A stretch of DNA of 64,000 nucleotides from the NCBI RefSeq assembly GCF_900236475.1, contig NZ_LT963352.1, forward strand, positions 4,882,001 to 4,946,000, written 5' to 3'. Source of the DNA: Streptomyces chartreusis NRRL 3882. Lineage in GTDB: Bacteria; Actinomycetota; Actinomycetes; Streptomycetales; Streptomycetaceae. A model generated the notes under the pieces. That model was not told where the DNA came from. It was given only the letters and a program-made list of their open reading frames with translations, and did no database searches. This document shows, in pieces, positions 7,283-15,570 of this stretch (position 1 is its first letter; each line of letters opens with the position of its first letter). The translations under genes were made by a program, and so were the position numbers.

Positions 7283-8545
7283 ATGACCGCCACTCCCCGC
7301 GCCGACGGCATCGACGTACGCCCCATCACCGAAGCCGAGTTCACCGACTGGCTGCGTGCCGTGAACACCGGCTTCCTGCGGGTGCCGGGCCCGTCCGAGG
7401 AGGAGATCGAGGGGCGTCGCCGGCAGTTCGTCCCCGGCCGTCATCTCGGCGCTTTCGACGGCGGCCGGTGCGTGGCGACCTTCCGGTCCTTCGACCAGGA
7501 ACTCACGGCCGTGGGCGGGGCGAGCGTCCAGGCCGACGCCGTCTCCGGCGTCACCGTCACCGCCACCCACCGCCGCCGCGGGCTGCTCAGCCGGATGATG
7601 GCGCGGGACCTGGCGGCCGCGAAGGAGCGCGGGGACGTCGTCGCGACGCTGATCGCCGCCGAGTACCCGATCTACGGCCGGTACGGCTTCGGGCCGGCGA
7701 CCTGGATGTCCGAGTGGACGGTCGACGTGCCCCGCGCCGGTCTCGACGCCCGCTGGGCGGGCCCGGCGGACGGCGGCCGGATCGACCTGGTGGACGGCGA
7801 GGACGTCCGCAAGCTCGGCCCGGAACTGCACGAGCGGCTGCGCCGCACCCAGCCCGGTGTGATCACGCGCGACGAGGTGTGGTGGAAGCTCAACACCGGC
7901 GCGCTGCGGTTCGACCCGTCGTGGAAGCTGCCCTTCTTCGCCGTGTACCGCTCGGCCTCCGGCGAGGTCGAGGGCATGGCCGCCTACGAGGTCGACGACC
8001 ACTGGGGCGACGCCAAGCAGCCGTTGAACACGGCCACCGTGAGGTGGCTGCTCGGCGCGACCCCGGCCGCGGAGCGTGCCCTGTGGCAGTACCTGTGCTC
8101 CATCGACTGGGTCGTGACGGTCAAGAGCGGCTGGCGGGCGCCCGACGACCTGCTCCCGTTCCTCCTGCCGGATCCGCGGGCGGCCAGGATCACCTCGCTG
8201 TCGGACTGGCTGTGGGTGCGGATCCTCGACGTCGTACGGGCGCTTCAGGCGCGGACGTACGAGGGGGAGGGGACGCTGGTGCTGGAGGTCGCCGGCGTGG
8301 ACGATCTGACCGGGGGGCGCTACCGGCTGGAGGCCTCGGCCGCCGGGGCGTCCTGCACGCCGACCACCGAGAGCGCGGAACTGACTCTCGGACTGGGCGA
8401 GTTGGCGGCGCTGTGGCTCGGTGACGAGTCGGCGGTGCGGCTGGCGGCGCTGGGCCGGGTCCAGGAAGAACGAGCGGGCGCCGCCCGGAAGGCCGACGCC
8501 CTGCTGCGCACGTCCAGGCGGCCTTGGTGCCCGGACATGTTCTGA
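7283..8545 (+). CDS. Eis-family GNAT N-acetyltransferase
   Basis: A 420-residue protein laid out like Eis: N-terminal GNAT domain (about 8-155) with the acetyl-CoA loop VTVTATHRRRGLLSRMM near 91-107, a second degenerate GNAT domain, and a C-terminal sterol-carrier-like domain (about 300-410). Eis enzymes acetylate aminoglycosides and other amines at several positions, and the last residue's carboxylate usually takes part in catalysis; this protein ends MF, and phenylalanine is the common terminal residue in Eis. Actual substrates here are unknown. The mRNA appears leaderless. Confidence 0.82.
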   Translation: MTATPRADGIDVRPITEAEFTDWLRAVNTGFLRVPGPSEEEIEGRRRQFVPGRHLGAFDGGRCVATFRSFDQELTAVGGASVQADAVSGVTVTATHRRRGLLSRMMARDLAAAKERGDVVATLIAAEYPIYGRYGFGPATWMSEWTVDVPRAGLDARWAGPADGGRIDLVDGEDVRKLGPELHERLRRTQPGVITRDEVWWKLNTGALRFDPSWKLPFFAVYRSASGEVEGMAAYEVDDHWGDAKQPLNTATVRWLLGATPAAERALWQYLCSIDWVVTVKSGWRAPDDLLPFLLPDPRAARITSLSDWLWVRILDVVRALQARTYEGEGTLVLEVAGVDDLTGGRYRLEASAAGASCTPTTESAELTLGLGELAALWLGDESAVRLAALGRVQEERAGAARKADALLRTSRRPWCPDMF

Positions 8546-8671
8546 GCCGCCCTCCTTCCGCCGACGACTGGGATCCCGCATCCGTAGCGAGCTGTCGGGG
8601 CTCCCGGCTCCCCTCCGGAAGGGAGCCCCATGATGGATGGCCAACCCCTTGAAGGCCTGACCATGTCACCC

Positions 8672-8688
8672 AAGTTGGCGACCAACTT
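8672..8688. promoter_or_regulatory. Inverted-repeat operator upstream of devE
   Basis: AAGTTGG (8672-8678), CGA, CCAACTT (8682-8688): perfect 7-base arms. Its first base lies 103 bases before the devE GTG, exactly the spacing of the matching repeat upstream of devA (9910-9926). It is probably a binding site for DevA and/or DevE. Confidence 0.6.
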
Positions 8689-8762
8689 CACTGTACTTAT
8701 CTCCGCTTGGAAGCGGCTCATAACCACCTGGTGCTGAACTGCCGAAAGATGGCGGGAAGTTG

Positions 8763-8768
8763 TACTGT
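8763..8768 (+). promoter_or_regulatory. -10 element of devE
   Basis: TACTGT ends 6 bases before GTG 8775. It lies in a block (AGTTGTAnnGTTTGGTnGTG) shared with the devA promoter. Confidence 0.5.
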
Positions 8769-8774
8769 TTGGTT

Positions 8775-9677
8775 GTGGACCCGGAACACGCCTCCGTCAA
8801 TGGACGGAAGAGGTCGCAGCGGCCACAGAGAACACATCGCGAGGTGGCCGACGAACTGCGCGCCCGGATCAGGTCAGGAGCACTGCGGCCGGGCGAACGC
8901 ATGCCCACCCAGGCCCAACTGGCCCACGAGTTCGGTGTCGAGCGCGGTGCCGTACGCCAGGCCCTGCGCATCCTCCAGTCCGAGCGGCTGCTCACCAACG
9001 TGTCCAAGGGCAGCCCGGCGACCGTCGCCCCCGACCCCGCCAGGGCGCTGACCGGCCCGGAAGCCCCGCCCCTGCCCACCACTGTGGCCCTCGCACCCCG
9101 GATCGCCGAGGCCTTCGCCGCGGAGCACGTCGAGATCGACGCCGTGTGCCTGACCTCCATCTCCCTCACGCTCGCCATCGGCGAGCCGCTGCGGCAGATC
9201 CACGCCGGACGGCTGAAACCGGCCAAGGTCGACGTCCGGGTCCTGCTGCCGAGCCGGGACATCGACCTCGCCTTCCCGGTGCCGGTCGAGGGGTGCGGCG
9301 ACGACTGGGTGCACGAGCGGTGGCTGGCGATGCGCAACGCCCAGGGGCAGGTCCTCCAGCACAACCTGCTGGCCCTGCGCTCCACGCACGGCATCGACGT
9401 GCACGTCACGTTCCGCGCGCTGCCCTTCACCCCACCGGTGAAGCTGTACCTGCTCAACAACACCGAGGCGCTGTTCGCGTACTACACGCTGATGCGCCGG
9501 GAGGCCGAGATCGACCACGAGCACCTGGAGATGTACGACGCCCAAGGCACCCAGTCGATGCTGTTCTCCTTCCAGCAGGGCCCCGGCCTGCGCGACACGA
9601 CGTTCGTCGAGCAGTCGCACCTGTGGTTCAACGCGCTGTGGGAGACGATCAGTTCGGAACTGGTGCTCACGAGCTGA
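8775..9677 (+). CDS. devE: DevE, GntR-family (DevA subfamily) regulator
   Basis: A 300-residue regulator: GntR winged helix at about 15-80 (ADELRARIRSGALRPGERMP, then FGVERGAVRQALR as the recognition region) and a long C-terminal ligand/dimer domain of the DevA subfamily. It is the paralogue of devA 1.2 kb downstream, with one small gene on the opposite strand between them, the arrangement described for devE-devA in S. coelicolor. DevA is needed for aerial development there, and devE was reported to have a distinct role. GTG 8775 is chosen because the aligned devA promoter predicts a leaderless start at the same place. A 141-base stretch (9318-9458) is almost identical to devA. Confidence 0.85.
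   Translation: MDPEHASVNGRKRSQRPQRTHREVADELRARIRSGALRPGERMPTQAQLAHEFGVERGAVRQALRILQSERLLTNVSKGSPATVAPDPARALTGPEAPPLPTTVALAPRIAEAFAAEHVEIDAVCLTSISLTLAIGEPLRQIHAGRLKPAKVDVRVLLPSRDIDLAFPVPVEGCGDDWVHERWLAMRNAQGQVLQHNLLALRSTHGIDVHVTFRALPFTPPVKLYLLNNTEALFAYYTLMRREAEIDHEHLEMYDAQGTQSMLFSFQQGPGLRDTTFVEQSHLWFNALWETISSELVLTS
9318..9458 (+). repeat. 141-bp near-identical tract shared by devE and devA, copy 1
   Basis: This tract aligns without gaps to 10541-10681 with three mismatches by eye, far closer than the rest of the two genes. It encodes the segment from WLAMRNAQGQ to PVKLYLLN. Confidence 0.85.
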
Positions 9678-9678
9678 C

Positions 9679-9867
9679 TCAGCGGGCGGGCCCCGTCATC
9701 AGCAGCGCGAGCACGACCGCTCCCGCCGAGCTGACGGCCGGGCTCTTGGCCTTGATGCCCACGGTGAGAAGGATCAGCCCGACGATTCCGGCCGGACCGT
9801 ACTTCCACTGGACGAGCTGTTCGAAGGCGACGACGAAGGCGGCGGAGAGGAGAGCGAGGGCGGGCAT
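9679..9867 (-). CDS. Small membrane protein between devE and devA
   Basis: A 62-residue protein with two or three hydrophobic segments (about 3-17, 22-38 and 44-60), containing GPAGIVGLILLTVGIKAKSP. It has no recognisable domain. The start at 9867 follows AGGGGGAACTCAG, a good ribosome binding site. It ends 2 bases from the convergent devE stop and is divergent from devA, and the operator cluster at 9899-9926 lies just upstream, so DevA-type regulators could control it too (inference). The small gene at this position is kept in S. coelicolor. Confidence 0.7.
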   Translation of the reverse strand: MPALALLSAAFVVAFEQLVQWKYGPAGIVGLILLTVGIKAKSPAVSSAGAVVLALLMTGPAR

Positions 9868-9898
9868 CTGAGTTCCCCCTTCGGAAGCAAAACTTCCG

Positions 9899-9926
9899 CC
9901 AACTCAGGTGAGTTGGCAACCAACTC
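9899..9926. promoter_or_regulatory. Overlapping inverted-repeat operators upstream of devA
   Basis: Three alternating 7-base half-sites: CCAACTC (9899-9905), GAGTTGG (9910-9916), CCAACTC (9920-9926), giving two overlapping palindromes. The second, GAGTTGG-CAA-CCAACTC, is the counterpart of the devE operator at the same distance from the start codon. More AGTTG/CAACT half-sites follow down to the -10 element. DevA was reported to repress its own promoter in S. coelicolor; these are good candidates for its sites. Confidence 0.62.
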
Positions 9927-10000
9927 TGATTAAGTTGTCCCCGCTTGGCTACTAGCAATAAACAACTTTCAAACAACTCCCGTCAGATGGATCAGAGTTG

Positions 10001-10006
10001 TAGCGT
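10001..10006 (+). promoter_or_regulatory. -10 element of devA
   Basis: TAGCGT ends 6 bases before GTG 10013 and lies in the block shared with devE. Confidence 0.5.
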
Positions 10007-10012
10007 TTGGTC

Positions 10013-10897
10013 GTGACCCAGGACAACATGGCGGAGAACGTGGCAGTGAACGGCAGCAGCAGGCTCTCGCCCCAGAAGATCGCCGACATCCTGCGGGAAC
10101 GTATCCGCGCCGGTGACCTCAAGCCGGGCGACCGCCTGCCCACCCAGGCCGAACTGGCGGAGGAGTTCGGCGTGGAGCGCGGCGCCGTCCGCCAGGCCCT
10201 GCGGGCACTCCAGGAGGACGGCCTTCTCGCCGACGTCAGCAAGGGCAGCCCGCCGCGGATCGCCGCACCCGTTCCGGCCCGCGGCGAGCCCCAGCCGACG
10301 ATGGTGGGCCTGGCGCCGCGGCTCACCGAGGCGTTCTCGGCCCGCCGGGTCCGCGTCGACGTCGTCTGCCACACCGCGGAGACCCTGATGGTCGCCATCG
10401 GCGAGCCGCTCCGCCTGATCCACGAAGGCCGGATCCGCCCCGAGTCGATCGACGTCCGCATCCTGGTCCCGTCCCGGGACATCGAACTGGCCTTCCCCGT
10501 CCCCGTGGAGGCGCACGGCGACGACAACCCGGTCCACACGCGGTGGCTGGCGATGCGCAACGCGCAGGGGCAGGTCCTCCAGCACAACCTGCTGGCCCTG
10601 CGCTCCACGCACGGCATCGACGTGCACGTCACGTTCCGCGCGCTGCCCTTCACCCCGCCCGTGAAGCTGTACCTGCTCAACGGGGAGGAGGCGCTGATCG
10701 GCTACTACATGCTGACCAGGCGCGCGGAGGAGTGGGGCAGCCAGACGCTGGACATGTACGACGTCCTCGGCTCCCAGTCGCTCCTCTTCTCCTTCGTGAA
10801 GCGGGCGGGCCTGCGGGACGCGGCGTTCGTGCAGGAATCCCAGAAGTGGTTCGACGCCCTCTGGGAAACCATCACCACGGACCTGACACTCTCCTAG
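10013..10897 (+). CDS. devA: DevA, GntR-family developmental regulator
   Basis: A 294-residue GntR-family regulator of the DevA subfamily: winged helix at about 20-87 (ADILRERIRAGDLKPGDRLP; FGVERGAVRQALRALQEDG) and an effector/oligomerisation domain to the C terminus. In S. coelicolor DevA is required for normal aerial hyphae and septation, is autoregulated and is cotranscribed with devB. Here its stop codon TAG shares one base with the devB GTG, so translation should be coupled. Start GTG 10013 sits 6 bases after TAGCGT, implying a leaderless mRNA. Identity as DevA rather than DevE rests on the downstream devB. Confidence 0.9.
   Translation: MTQDNMAENVAVNGSSRLSPQKIADILRERIRAGDLKPGDRLPTQAELAEEFGVERGAVRQALRALQEDGLLADVSKGSPPRIAAPVPARGEPQPTMVGLAPRLTEAFSARRVRVDVVCHTAETLMVAIGEPLRLIHEGRIRPESIDVRILVPSRDIELAFPVPVEAHGDDNPVHTRWLAMRNAQGQVLQHNLLALRSTHGIDVHVTFRALPFTPPVKLYLLNGEEALIGYYMLTRRAEEWGSQTLDMYDVLGSQSLLFSFVKRAGLRDAAFVQESQKWFDALWETITTDLTLS
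10541..10681 (+). repeat. 141-bp near-identical tract shared by devE and devA, copy 2
   Basis: Partner of 9318-9458, offset 1223 bases. The three differences I count are at 10564, 10657 and 10660 approximately, leaving the encoded segment identical. Confidence 0.85.
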
Positions 10898-11643
10898 TGA
10901 CTTCTGATACGACACAGACTGGTTCGGCGACAGTCGAGAACGAGAACGATCAGCACCACCTTCCGACTCTGATCAAAAGCGCCCGTGTCGTGCTGTGGGA
11001 CTTCGACGGGCCCATCTGCCGGCTGTTCGCCGGTCACTCGGCGGACCGGGTGGCGAGCGACCTGGTGTCCTGGCTGGAGAGCCGGGGTCTGCACGGTCTG
11101 CTGACCGAGACGGAACGCGAGTCGCTCGACCCGCAGGTCGTCCTGCGCGCCGTGGACCGCAGGCACCCCGGCAGCGACCTCGTCGCGGAGCTGGAGGAAC
11201 GTCTCACCCAGGAGGAGCTGAGGGCCGCGTCCTCGGCGATGCCGACCCCGTACGCGGATCCGCTGATACGCACCTGGTCGGCGGTGGGCTCCGGCCTCGC
11301 GATCACCACCAACAACTCCCCGCGGGTGGTGCGCAAGTACCTCGAAACCCGGGGCCTCGTCGGCTGTTTCGCCCCCCACCTGTACGGCCGCACCCAGGAG
11401 CTCCACCTCCTGAAGCCGGACCCCCACTGCCTCAACCGGGCGCTGAACGCCATGGGCGCCGCCCCGGCCGACGCCCTGATGATCGGCGACACGCCCTCGG
11501 ACCGCGAGGCCGCCGCCCGGGCCGGGGTGCCGTTCCTCGGGTACGCGAGCAACCCCCGCAAGGCCAAGCTCCTGAGGGAATCGGGAGCGGACGCGGTGAT
11601 CGAGTCCCTGGAGCCCGTACTGGCGTTGCTGCGCGGCCAGTAG
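10897..11643 (+). CDS. devB: DevB, HAD-family phosphatase/hydrolase
   Basis: A 248-residue haloacid-dehalogenase-type phosphatase with all four motifs: LWDFDGPI (nucleophile Asp, about residue 35), TTNNS (about 137), LKPDP (Lys, about 173) and MIGDTPSDREAA (about 196). It removes phosphate from an unknown small substrate, resembling phosphoglycolate phosphatases. GTG 10897 overlaps the devA stop by one base (TAGTG), so it is translationally coupled and cotranscribed. In S. coelicolor devB is the second gene of the devA operon and also affects development. Confidence 0.87.
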   Translation: MTSDTTQTGSATVENENDQHHLPTLIKSARVVLWDFDGPICRLFAGHSADRVASDLVSWLESRGLHGLLTETERESLDPQVVLRAVDRRHPGSDLVAELEERLTQEELRAASSAMPTPYADPLIRTWSAVGSGLAITTNNSPRVVRKYLETRGLVGCFAPHLYGRTQELHLLKPDPHCLNRALNAMGAAPADALMIGDTPSDREAAARAGVPFLGYASNPRKAKLLRESGADAVIESLEPVLALLRGQ

Positions 11644-11816
11644 CGCCGGTTCACCTGAGAGGGGGTGAGTTCGGCTCGATAGCCGGGTTCTCCCCTGATG
11701 ACGGTGTCCGGTGGAGTAACGTGCCTTCCCCCTTACACCATCCGCACCACCGGGGCAGGCTGAACCACCCAATGACACCCCCATCGGTCTCCGGTGCTCG
11801 GCAGCGAGCAGTCGAG

Positions 11817-12830
11817 ATGAGTGGCGACCCGAACCTGGTCAAGGGGCCGCTCAAGGGGTACCACCACGAGACCTACGTCCTCGCGTTGCCCGGCGGGACA
11901 CGAACCGTCAAGGTCCGCGAGCCGCGCTCCGAGATCCTGTGGTTCGACCGGAGGTGCTTCAAGTCGGAGGAGGCGCTGCTGCGCGCCCTCCAGGAGCACA
12001 TCAGTCGCGTCCCCGGCATCGTCGATGTCGCCGGTATGGGCTTCCAGGACTTCATCGAGGGGCGGACGCTCGGTGAGCAGCGGCGGCCGGGGCGGCGCGT
12101 TCCCGACGCGGTGTTCGACCAGATCGTCGACCTCTTCCGGGAGATGGTGCGGGTCACGCCGGGCATGCTGAGTGTGCAGCGGCGCTGTGAGGACCGGGAC
12201 CGCGCCGAGGACGGGGACAGCGACGGCTTTCTGGAACGTCTGATCGTCTTCGTCGAGGAGCAGGTCTACCGGAAGAACCACACGGCGTTCGCCGGCCTGT
12301 TCCGCGCGCTCGGTATCTCGGACGAATCGTTCACCCTCCTGAGGAAGCACGTGCTGGGGCTCCAGGAGCGCCCGTTCTGTCTCCTGCACGCGGATCTGCA
12401 CCGGGAGAACCTCGTCCTCGACCCGGAGGGCCGGCTCTGGGTCATCGACTGGGAGCTGGCGATGCTGGGCGATCCGCTCTACGACCTGGCCACCCACCTC
12501 TACCTGATGCGCTATCCGGCCGATCAGGAGAGCCGTATGGTCCGTGAATGGTGCGACCTGGTCGAGAGGATCCGGCCGGGCAGCTCGTCCGGGTGGGAGC
12601 GGGACCTGCCGCTGATCCTCGACTTCAAGCGGGCGCAGTCGGTCTTCACCGACGTCATCCGGGTGTCGCTGTCCCTGCGCGAGGACGCCGCGTTCAACTG
12701 GGTGGCCCTGCCCGTGGCCGCCGGCAAGCTCCAGAAGATCCTCACCGCCGCCGCGCAGCCGCTCGGACTGGCGCAGGTGCCGAGCCGTTCGCAGATCATG
12801 GCCGCGCTGATCCGCTGGCACGGTTCCTGA
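11817..12830 (+). CDS. APH-family phosphotransferase/kinase
   Basis: A 337-residue kinase-like protein. Catalytic loop LLHADLHRENLVL (HxDxxxxN) near residue 195 and metal-binding VIDWELAMLGDP near 216 are intact, so phosphotransfer to a small molecule is likely; the substrate is unknown and need not be an antibiotic. An in-frame ATG at 11772 would add 15 residues, but those codons lack GC-rich third positions, so I prefer 11817, although its ribosome binding site is weak. It follows devB by 173 bases and may be a separate transcript; TAACGT at 11715-11720 could be its -10. Confidence 0.75.
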   Translation: MSGDPNLVKGPLKGYHHETYVLALPGGTRTVKVREPRSEILWFDRRCFKSEEALLRALQEHISRVPGIVDVAGMGFQDFIEGRTLGEQRRPGRRVPDAVFDQIVDLFREMVRVTPGMLSVQRRCEDRDRAEDGDSDGFLERLIVFVEEQVYRKNHTAFAGLFRALGISDESFTLLRKHVLGLQERPFCLLHADLHRENLVLDPEGRLWVIDWELAMLGDPLYDLATHLYLMRYPADQESRMVREWCDLVERIRPGSSSGWERDLPLILDFKRAQSVFTDVIRVSLSLREDAAFNWVALPVAAGKLQKILTAAAQPLGLAQVPSRSQIMAALIRWHGS

Positions 12831-12868
12831 CGGGAACCCCGCCCCGCGGTACTGCGTAGGCTCGCCGC

Positions 12869-13507
12869 ATGAGTGAGATCGGGCTGCGGGAGCGCAAGAA
12901 GCAGCGGATGTACCAGGTCGTGTCGGACATCGCGATCGGGCTCTTTCTGGAGAAGGGGTTCGACGCGGTGTCCGTCGCCGAGGTGGCGGCGGCGGCCGAG
13001 ATCTCCAAGCCGACGCTGTTCCGGTACTTCCCGGCGAAGGAGGATCTGGTGCTGCACCGGATCGCCGACCACGAGGGCGAGGCCGCGCGGGTCGTGACGG
13101 AGGCCGAGGGGGAGCCCGTGGCGGCGTTGCGGCGGCACTTTCTGGAGGGGCTGGAGCGGTGCGATCCCGTGACCGGGCTCAACGACGATCCCCGGGTGCT
13201 CGCCTTCCACCGGCTGCTCTACGGGACCCCCTCCCTGGTGGCCCGGGCGCACACGCATCAGGAGCGGTCCGAGGCCGCGCTCGCCGAGGTGCTCGGGGGT
13301 GATCTCGACGCGCGGCTCGCGGCCGGGCAGATCATGGCCGTACAGCGGATCCTCGCGATGGAGAACTGGCGGCGGATCGCGGCGGGGGAGCGGGTGGCGG
13401 ACGTACGGGCGGACGCGGTGGCGGCGGCTGAGCGGGCGTTCGGGTGGCTGGCGGCGGGGCTGCCGCCGCGCGTCCGGGTGGACCGGCCCAGTAGTGATAC
13501 TGAGTAA
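12869..13507 (+). CDS. TetR-family regulator next to the HelD-like gene
   Basis: A 212-residue TetR regulator: N-terminal helix-turn-helix at about 10-57 (VAEVAAAAEISKPTLFRYFPAKEDL) and a helical ligand domain. ATG 12869 follows a -10 TAGGCT (12857-12862) by 6 bases with no ribosome binding site, so it looks leaderless. Its 3' end holds part of an AT-rich imperfect palindrome (13499-13522) that overlaps the promoter of the HelD-like gene 41 bases downstream. The simplest reading is that it represses that gene; the inducer is unknown. Confidence 0.85.
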   Translation: MSEIGLRERKKQRMYQVVSDIAIGLFLEKGFDAVSVAEVAAAAEISKPTLFRYFPAKEDLVLHRIADHEGEAARVVTEAEGEPVAALRRHFLEGLERCDPVTGLNDDPRVLAFHRLLYGTPSLVARAHTHQERSEAALAEVLGGDLDARLAAGQIMAVQRILAMENWRRIAAGERVADVRADAVAAAERAFGWLAAGLPPRVRVDRPSSDTE

Positions 13508-13541
13508 TAAATTTAACTCGGTTACGTTCTTTCGGTACGCT
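13499..13541 (+). promoter_or_regulatory. Promoter and palindromic operator of the HelD-like gene
   Basis: A 24-base imperfect palindrome, ACTGAGT to ACTCGGT (13499-13522) with an AAATTT core, contains the -35-like TTAACT (13513-13518). The -10 TACGCT (13536-13541) is 17 bases further and ends 7 bases before ATG 13549. A TetR-type protein bound here would block the promoter. Confidence 0.55.
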
Positions 13542-13548
13542 CGGTGGA

Positions 13549-15570
13549 ATGACGTCGACCGAGCCTGCCCTTCAGTACCTCCTCGACCGGGAACGCGCCC
13601 ACCACGAGCGCTGCCGGGACGCCCTCGCCGCGATGGTCCAGGGCGCCGGTGAACAGGTCGTCGTCGGCGAGGACGTCTCCGCGTCCGGTGCCGACGCCGA
13701 AGTCCTCGGATACCAGCTGCGCAGCAGGGCGAAGGCGTTGCGTGAGCTGCCCGAGGGGCCCTTGTTCTTCGGGGCGCTTCAGGGGGAGCAGGGTGAGTTG
13801 CACATCGGGCGGCTGCGGATCTCCGAGCATCCCGCCGAACCGCCCCTCGTCGTCGACTGGCGTGCGCCCGTCTCGCGCGCCTTCTACCAGGCCTCGGCCC
13901 GGGACCCGCAGGGCGTCGCCGTGCGCCGGCGGTTCGGGTGGGCGCCCGGCAGCCGGGGCGACTCCGGCGACCTCACCGGCCTGGAGGACGAGCACCTGGG
14001 GCAGGGCGAGGCGCGGACCAGTGAGATCGTCGCCCGGGAGATCGAACGGCCTCGCGTCGGGCCCATGCGGGACATCGCCGCGACGATCCAGCCCGAGCAG
14101 GACGACCTCGTACGCGGGGACCTGGCGGTGTCGTTGTGCGTGCAGGGGGCGCCCGGCACCGGCAAGACCGCCGTCGGGCTGCACCGGGCCGCGTACCTGC
14201 TCTACACACACCCGCAGCGCATCCGGCGCGGCGGTCTGCTGATCCTCGGGCCCAACCGCACCTTCCTGTCGTACATCGCGGAGGTCCTGCCGTCCCTCGG
14301 CGAGACCGGTGTGCGGCAGTCGACGCCGGCCGAGGAGATCGCACGGCATCCGGTCAGGGGCCATGACGAGCCGGCGGCGGCCGTCGTCAAGCACGACGCC
14401 CGGATGGCCGAGGTGCTGCGGAGGGCGCTGTACGCGCGCGTGCGCGCCGACGGCGGTGGTGGCGAGGCGCTCGCGGTGCCCGACGGGGCGTACCGGTGGC
14501 GGGTGCCGGCGGCGGAGCTGGCGCGGATCGTGGCCCGGGTGCGGGAGGAGGAACCGCCGTACGGGGTCGGGCGCGAGCGGGTGCGGTCGCGGATCGTGCG
14601 CTCGGTGCGCGAGCAGGCCGAGCGGCGGGCCGGGCCGCAGTCCAACGCCTGGGTGCGCCGGGTCGAGCGGGCGCGGCCGTTGTCCGCGTACGTCGACGCC
14701 GTCTGGCCCCGGGTGCGGCCCGAGGAGGTCGTGGCCGGACTGCTCGGCGATCCCGGGGCGCTGGCGGAGGCCGCCGACGGGCTGCTGGACCCCGGCGAGC
14801 AGCGGGCGCTGCTGTGGCGGAAGCCGCCCCGGACGTGGAAGTCGGCGCGCTGGTCGGCCGCCGACCTGGTGCTCCTCGACGAGGTCGCCGGGCTGATCGA
14901 GCACCCGGAGGGATACGGGCACGTCGTCGTGGACGAGGCACAGGACCTGTCCCCGATGGAGTGCCGGGCCATCGCCCGCCGGGCCCGCTTCGGCTCGCTG
15001 ACGGTCCTGGGCGACCTGGCGCAGGGCACGACACCGTGGGCGGCCCGCTCGTGGCCGACCGTCCTGGCGCACCTGGGGAAATCGGACGCGCCCGTGGTCG
15101 AGCTGACCACGGGCTTCCGTGTGCCGCGGGCGGTCGTCGGCCTCGCCAACCGGCTGCTGGAGCGGCTGGACGTGGACGTACCGGCCACCCGGTCGCTGCG
15201 CGGGGACGGGGAGTTGCGGATGCGCGAGACGGACCCGGACGGTGTGCCCGGCGCGGTCGTGGAGGCCGTCCGGGACGCACTCGGGCGGGAGGGCTCGGTC
15301 GGGGTCGTCCCGGCGGACGCGGACGTGCCCCGGATCCGGGCGGCCCTGGACGCGGCCGGCATCGACGCGGCGGGCCCGGAGGAACTCGGCGCACGGGTGT
15401 CCCTGGTACCGGCGAGCGTCGTCAAGGGCCTGGAGTACGACCACGTCGTGGCCGTCGAGCCGGCGACGATCGCCGAGGCGGAGGAACGCGGGCTGCACCG
15501 GCTGTACGTGGTGCTGACCCGGGCGGTGTCACGTCTGGAGGTGGTACGGGGGAGGCCGTTGCCGTTCTGA
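13549..15570 (+). CDS. HelD-like UvrD-superfamily ATPase (RNA polymerase-associated)
   Basis: A 673-residue superfamily 1 ATPase. Order: N-terminal coiled arm (about 1-70), Walker A GAPGTGKTAV near 201, Walker B HVVVDEAQDLSP near 463, FRVPRAVVGLANRLLE near 523, and C-terminal VKGLEYDHVVAVEP and LYVVLTRAVSRLEVV. This matches actinobacterial HelD proteins, which load onto RNA polymerase and release it from nucleic acid; the HelR members protect polymerase from rifamycins. I see no rifamycin-associated element upstream. The gene seems controlled by the adjacent TetR regulator. Whether it confers resistance is unknown. Confidence 0.82.
   Translation: MTSTEPALQYLLDRERAHHERCRDALAAMVQGAGEQVVVGEDVSASGADAEVLGYQLRSRAKALRELPEGPLFFGALQGEQGELHIGRLRISEHPAEPPLVVDWRAPVSRAFYQASARDPQGVAVRRRFGWAPGSRGDSGDLTGLEDEHLGQGEARTSEIVAREIERPRVGPMRDIAATIQPEQDDLVRGDLAVSLCVQGAPGTGKTAVGLHRAAYLLYTHPQRIRRGGLLILGPNRTFLSYIAEVLPSLGETGVRQSTPAEEIARHPVRGHDEPAAAVVKHDARMAEVLRRALYARVRADGGGGEALAVPDGAYRWRVPAAELARIVARVREEEPPYGVGRERVRSRIVRSVREQAERRAGPQSNAWVRRVERARPLSAYVDAVWPRVRPEEVVAGLLGDPGALAEAADGLLDPGEQRALLWRKPPRTWKSARWSAADLVLLDEVAGLIEHPEGYGHVVVDEAQDLSPMECRAIARRARFGSLTVLGDLAQGTTPWAARSWPTVLAHLGKSDAPVVELTTGFRVPRAVVGLANRLLERLDVDVPATRSLRGDGELRMRETDPDGVPGAVVEAVRDALGREGSVGVVPADADVPRIRAALDAAGIDAAGPEELGARVSLVPASVVKGLEYDHVVAVEPATIAEAEERGLHRLYVVLTRAVSRLEVVRGRPLPF

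Noticed and set aside
10897..12830. devB plus APH kinase as an antibiotic resistance or toxin-antitoxin unit
   Set aside because: The GntR-HAD pair is the known dev operon, and the kinase lies 173 bases away with its own probable promoter; no evidence of toxicity or transfer.
13499..13548. Rifamycin-associated element before the HelD-like gene
   Set aside because: No sequence resembling the known 19-base element; only the AT-rich TetR-like palindrome is present.
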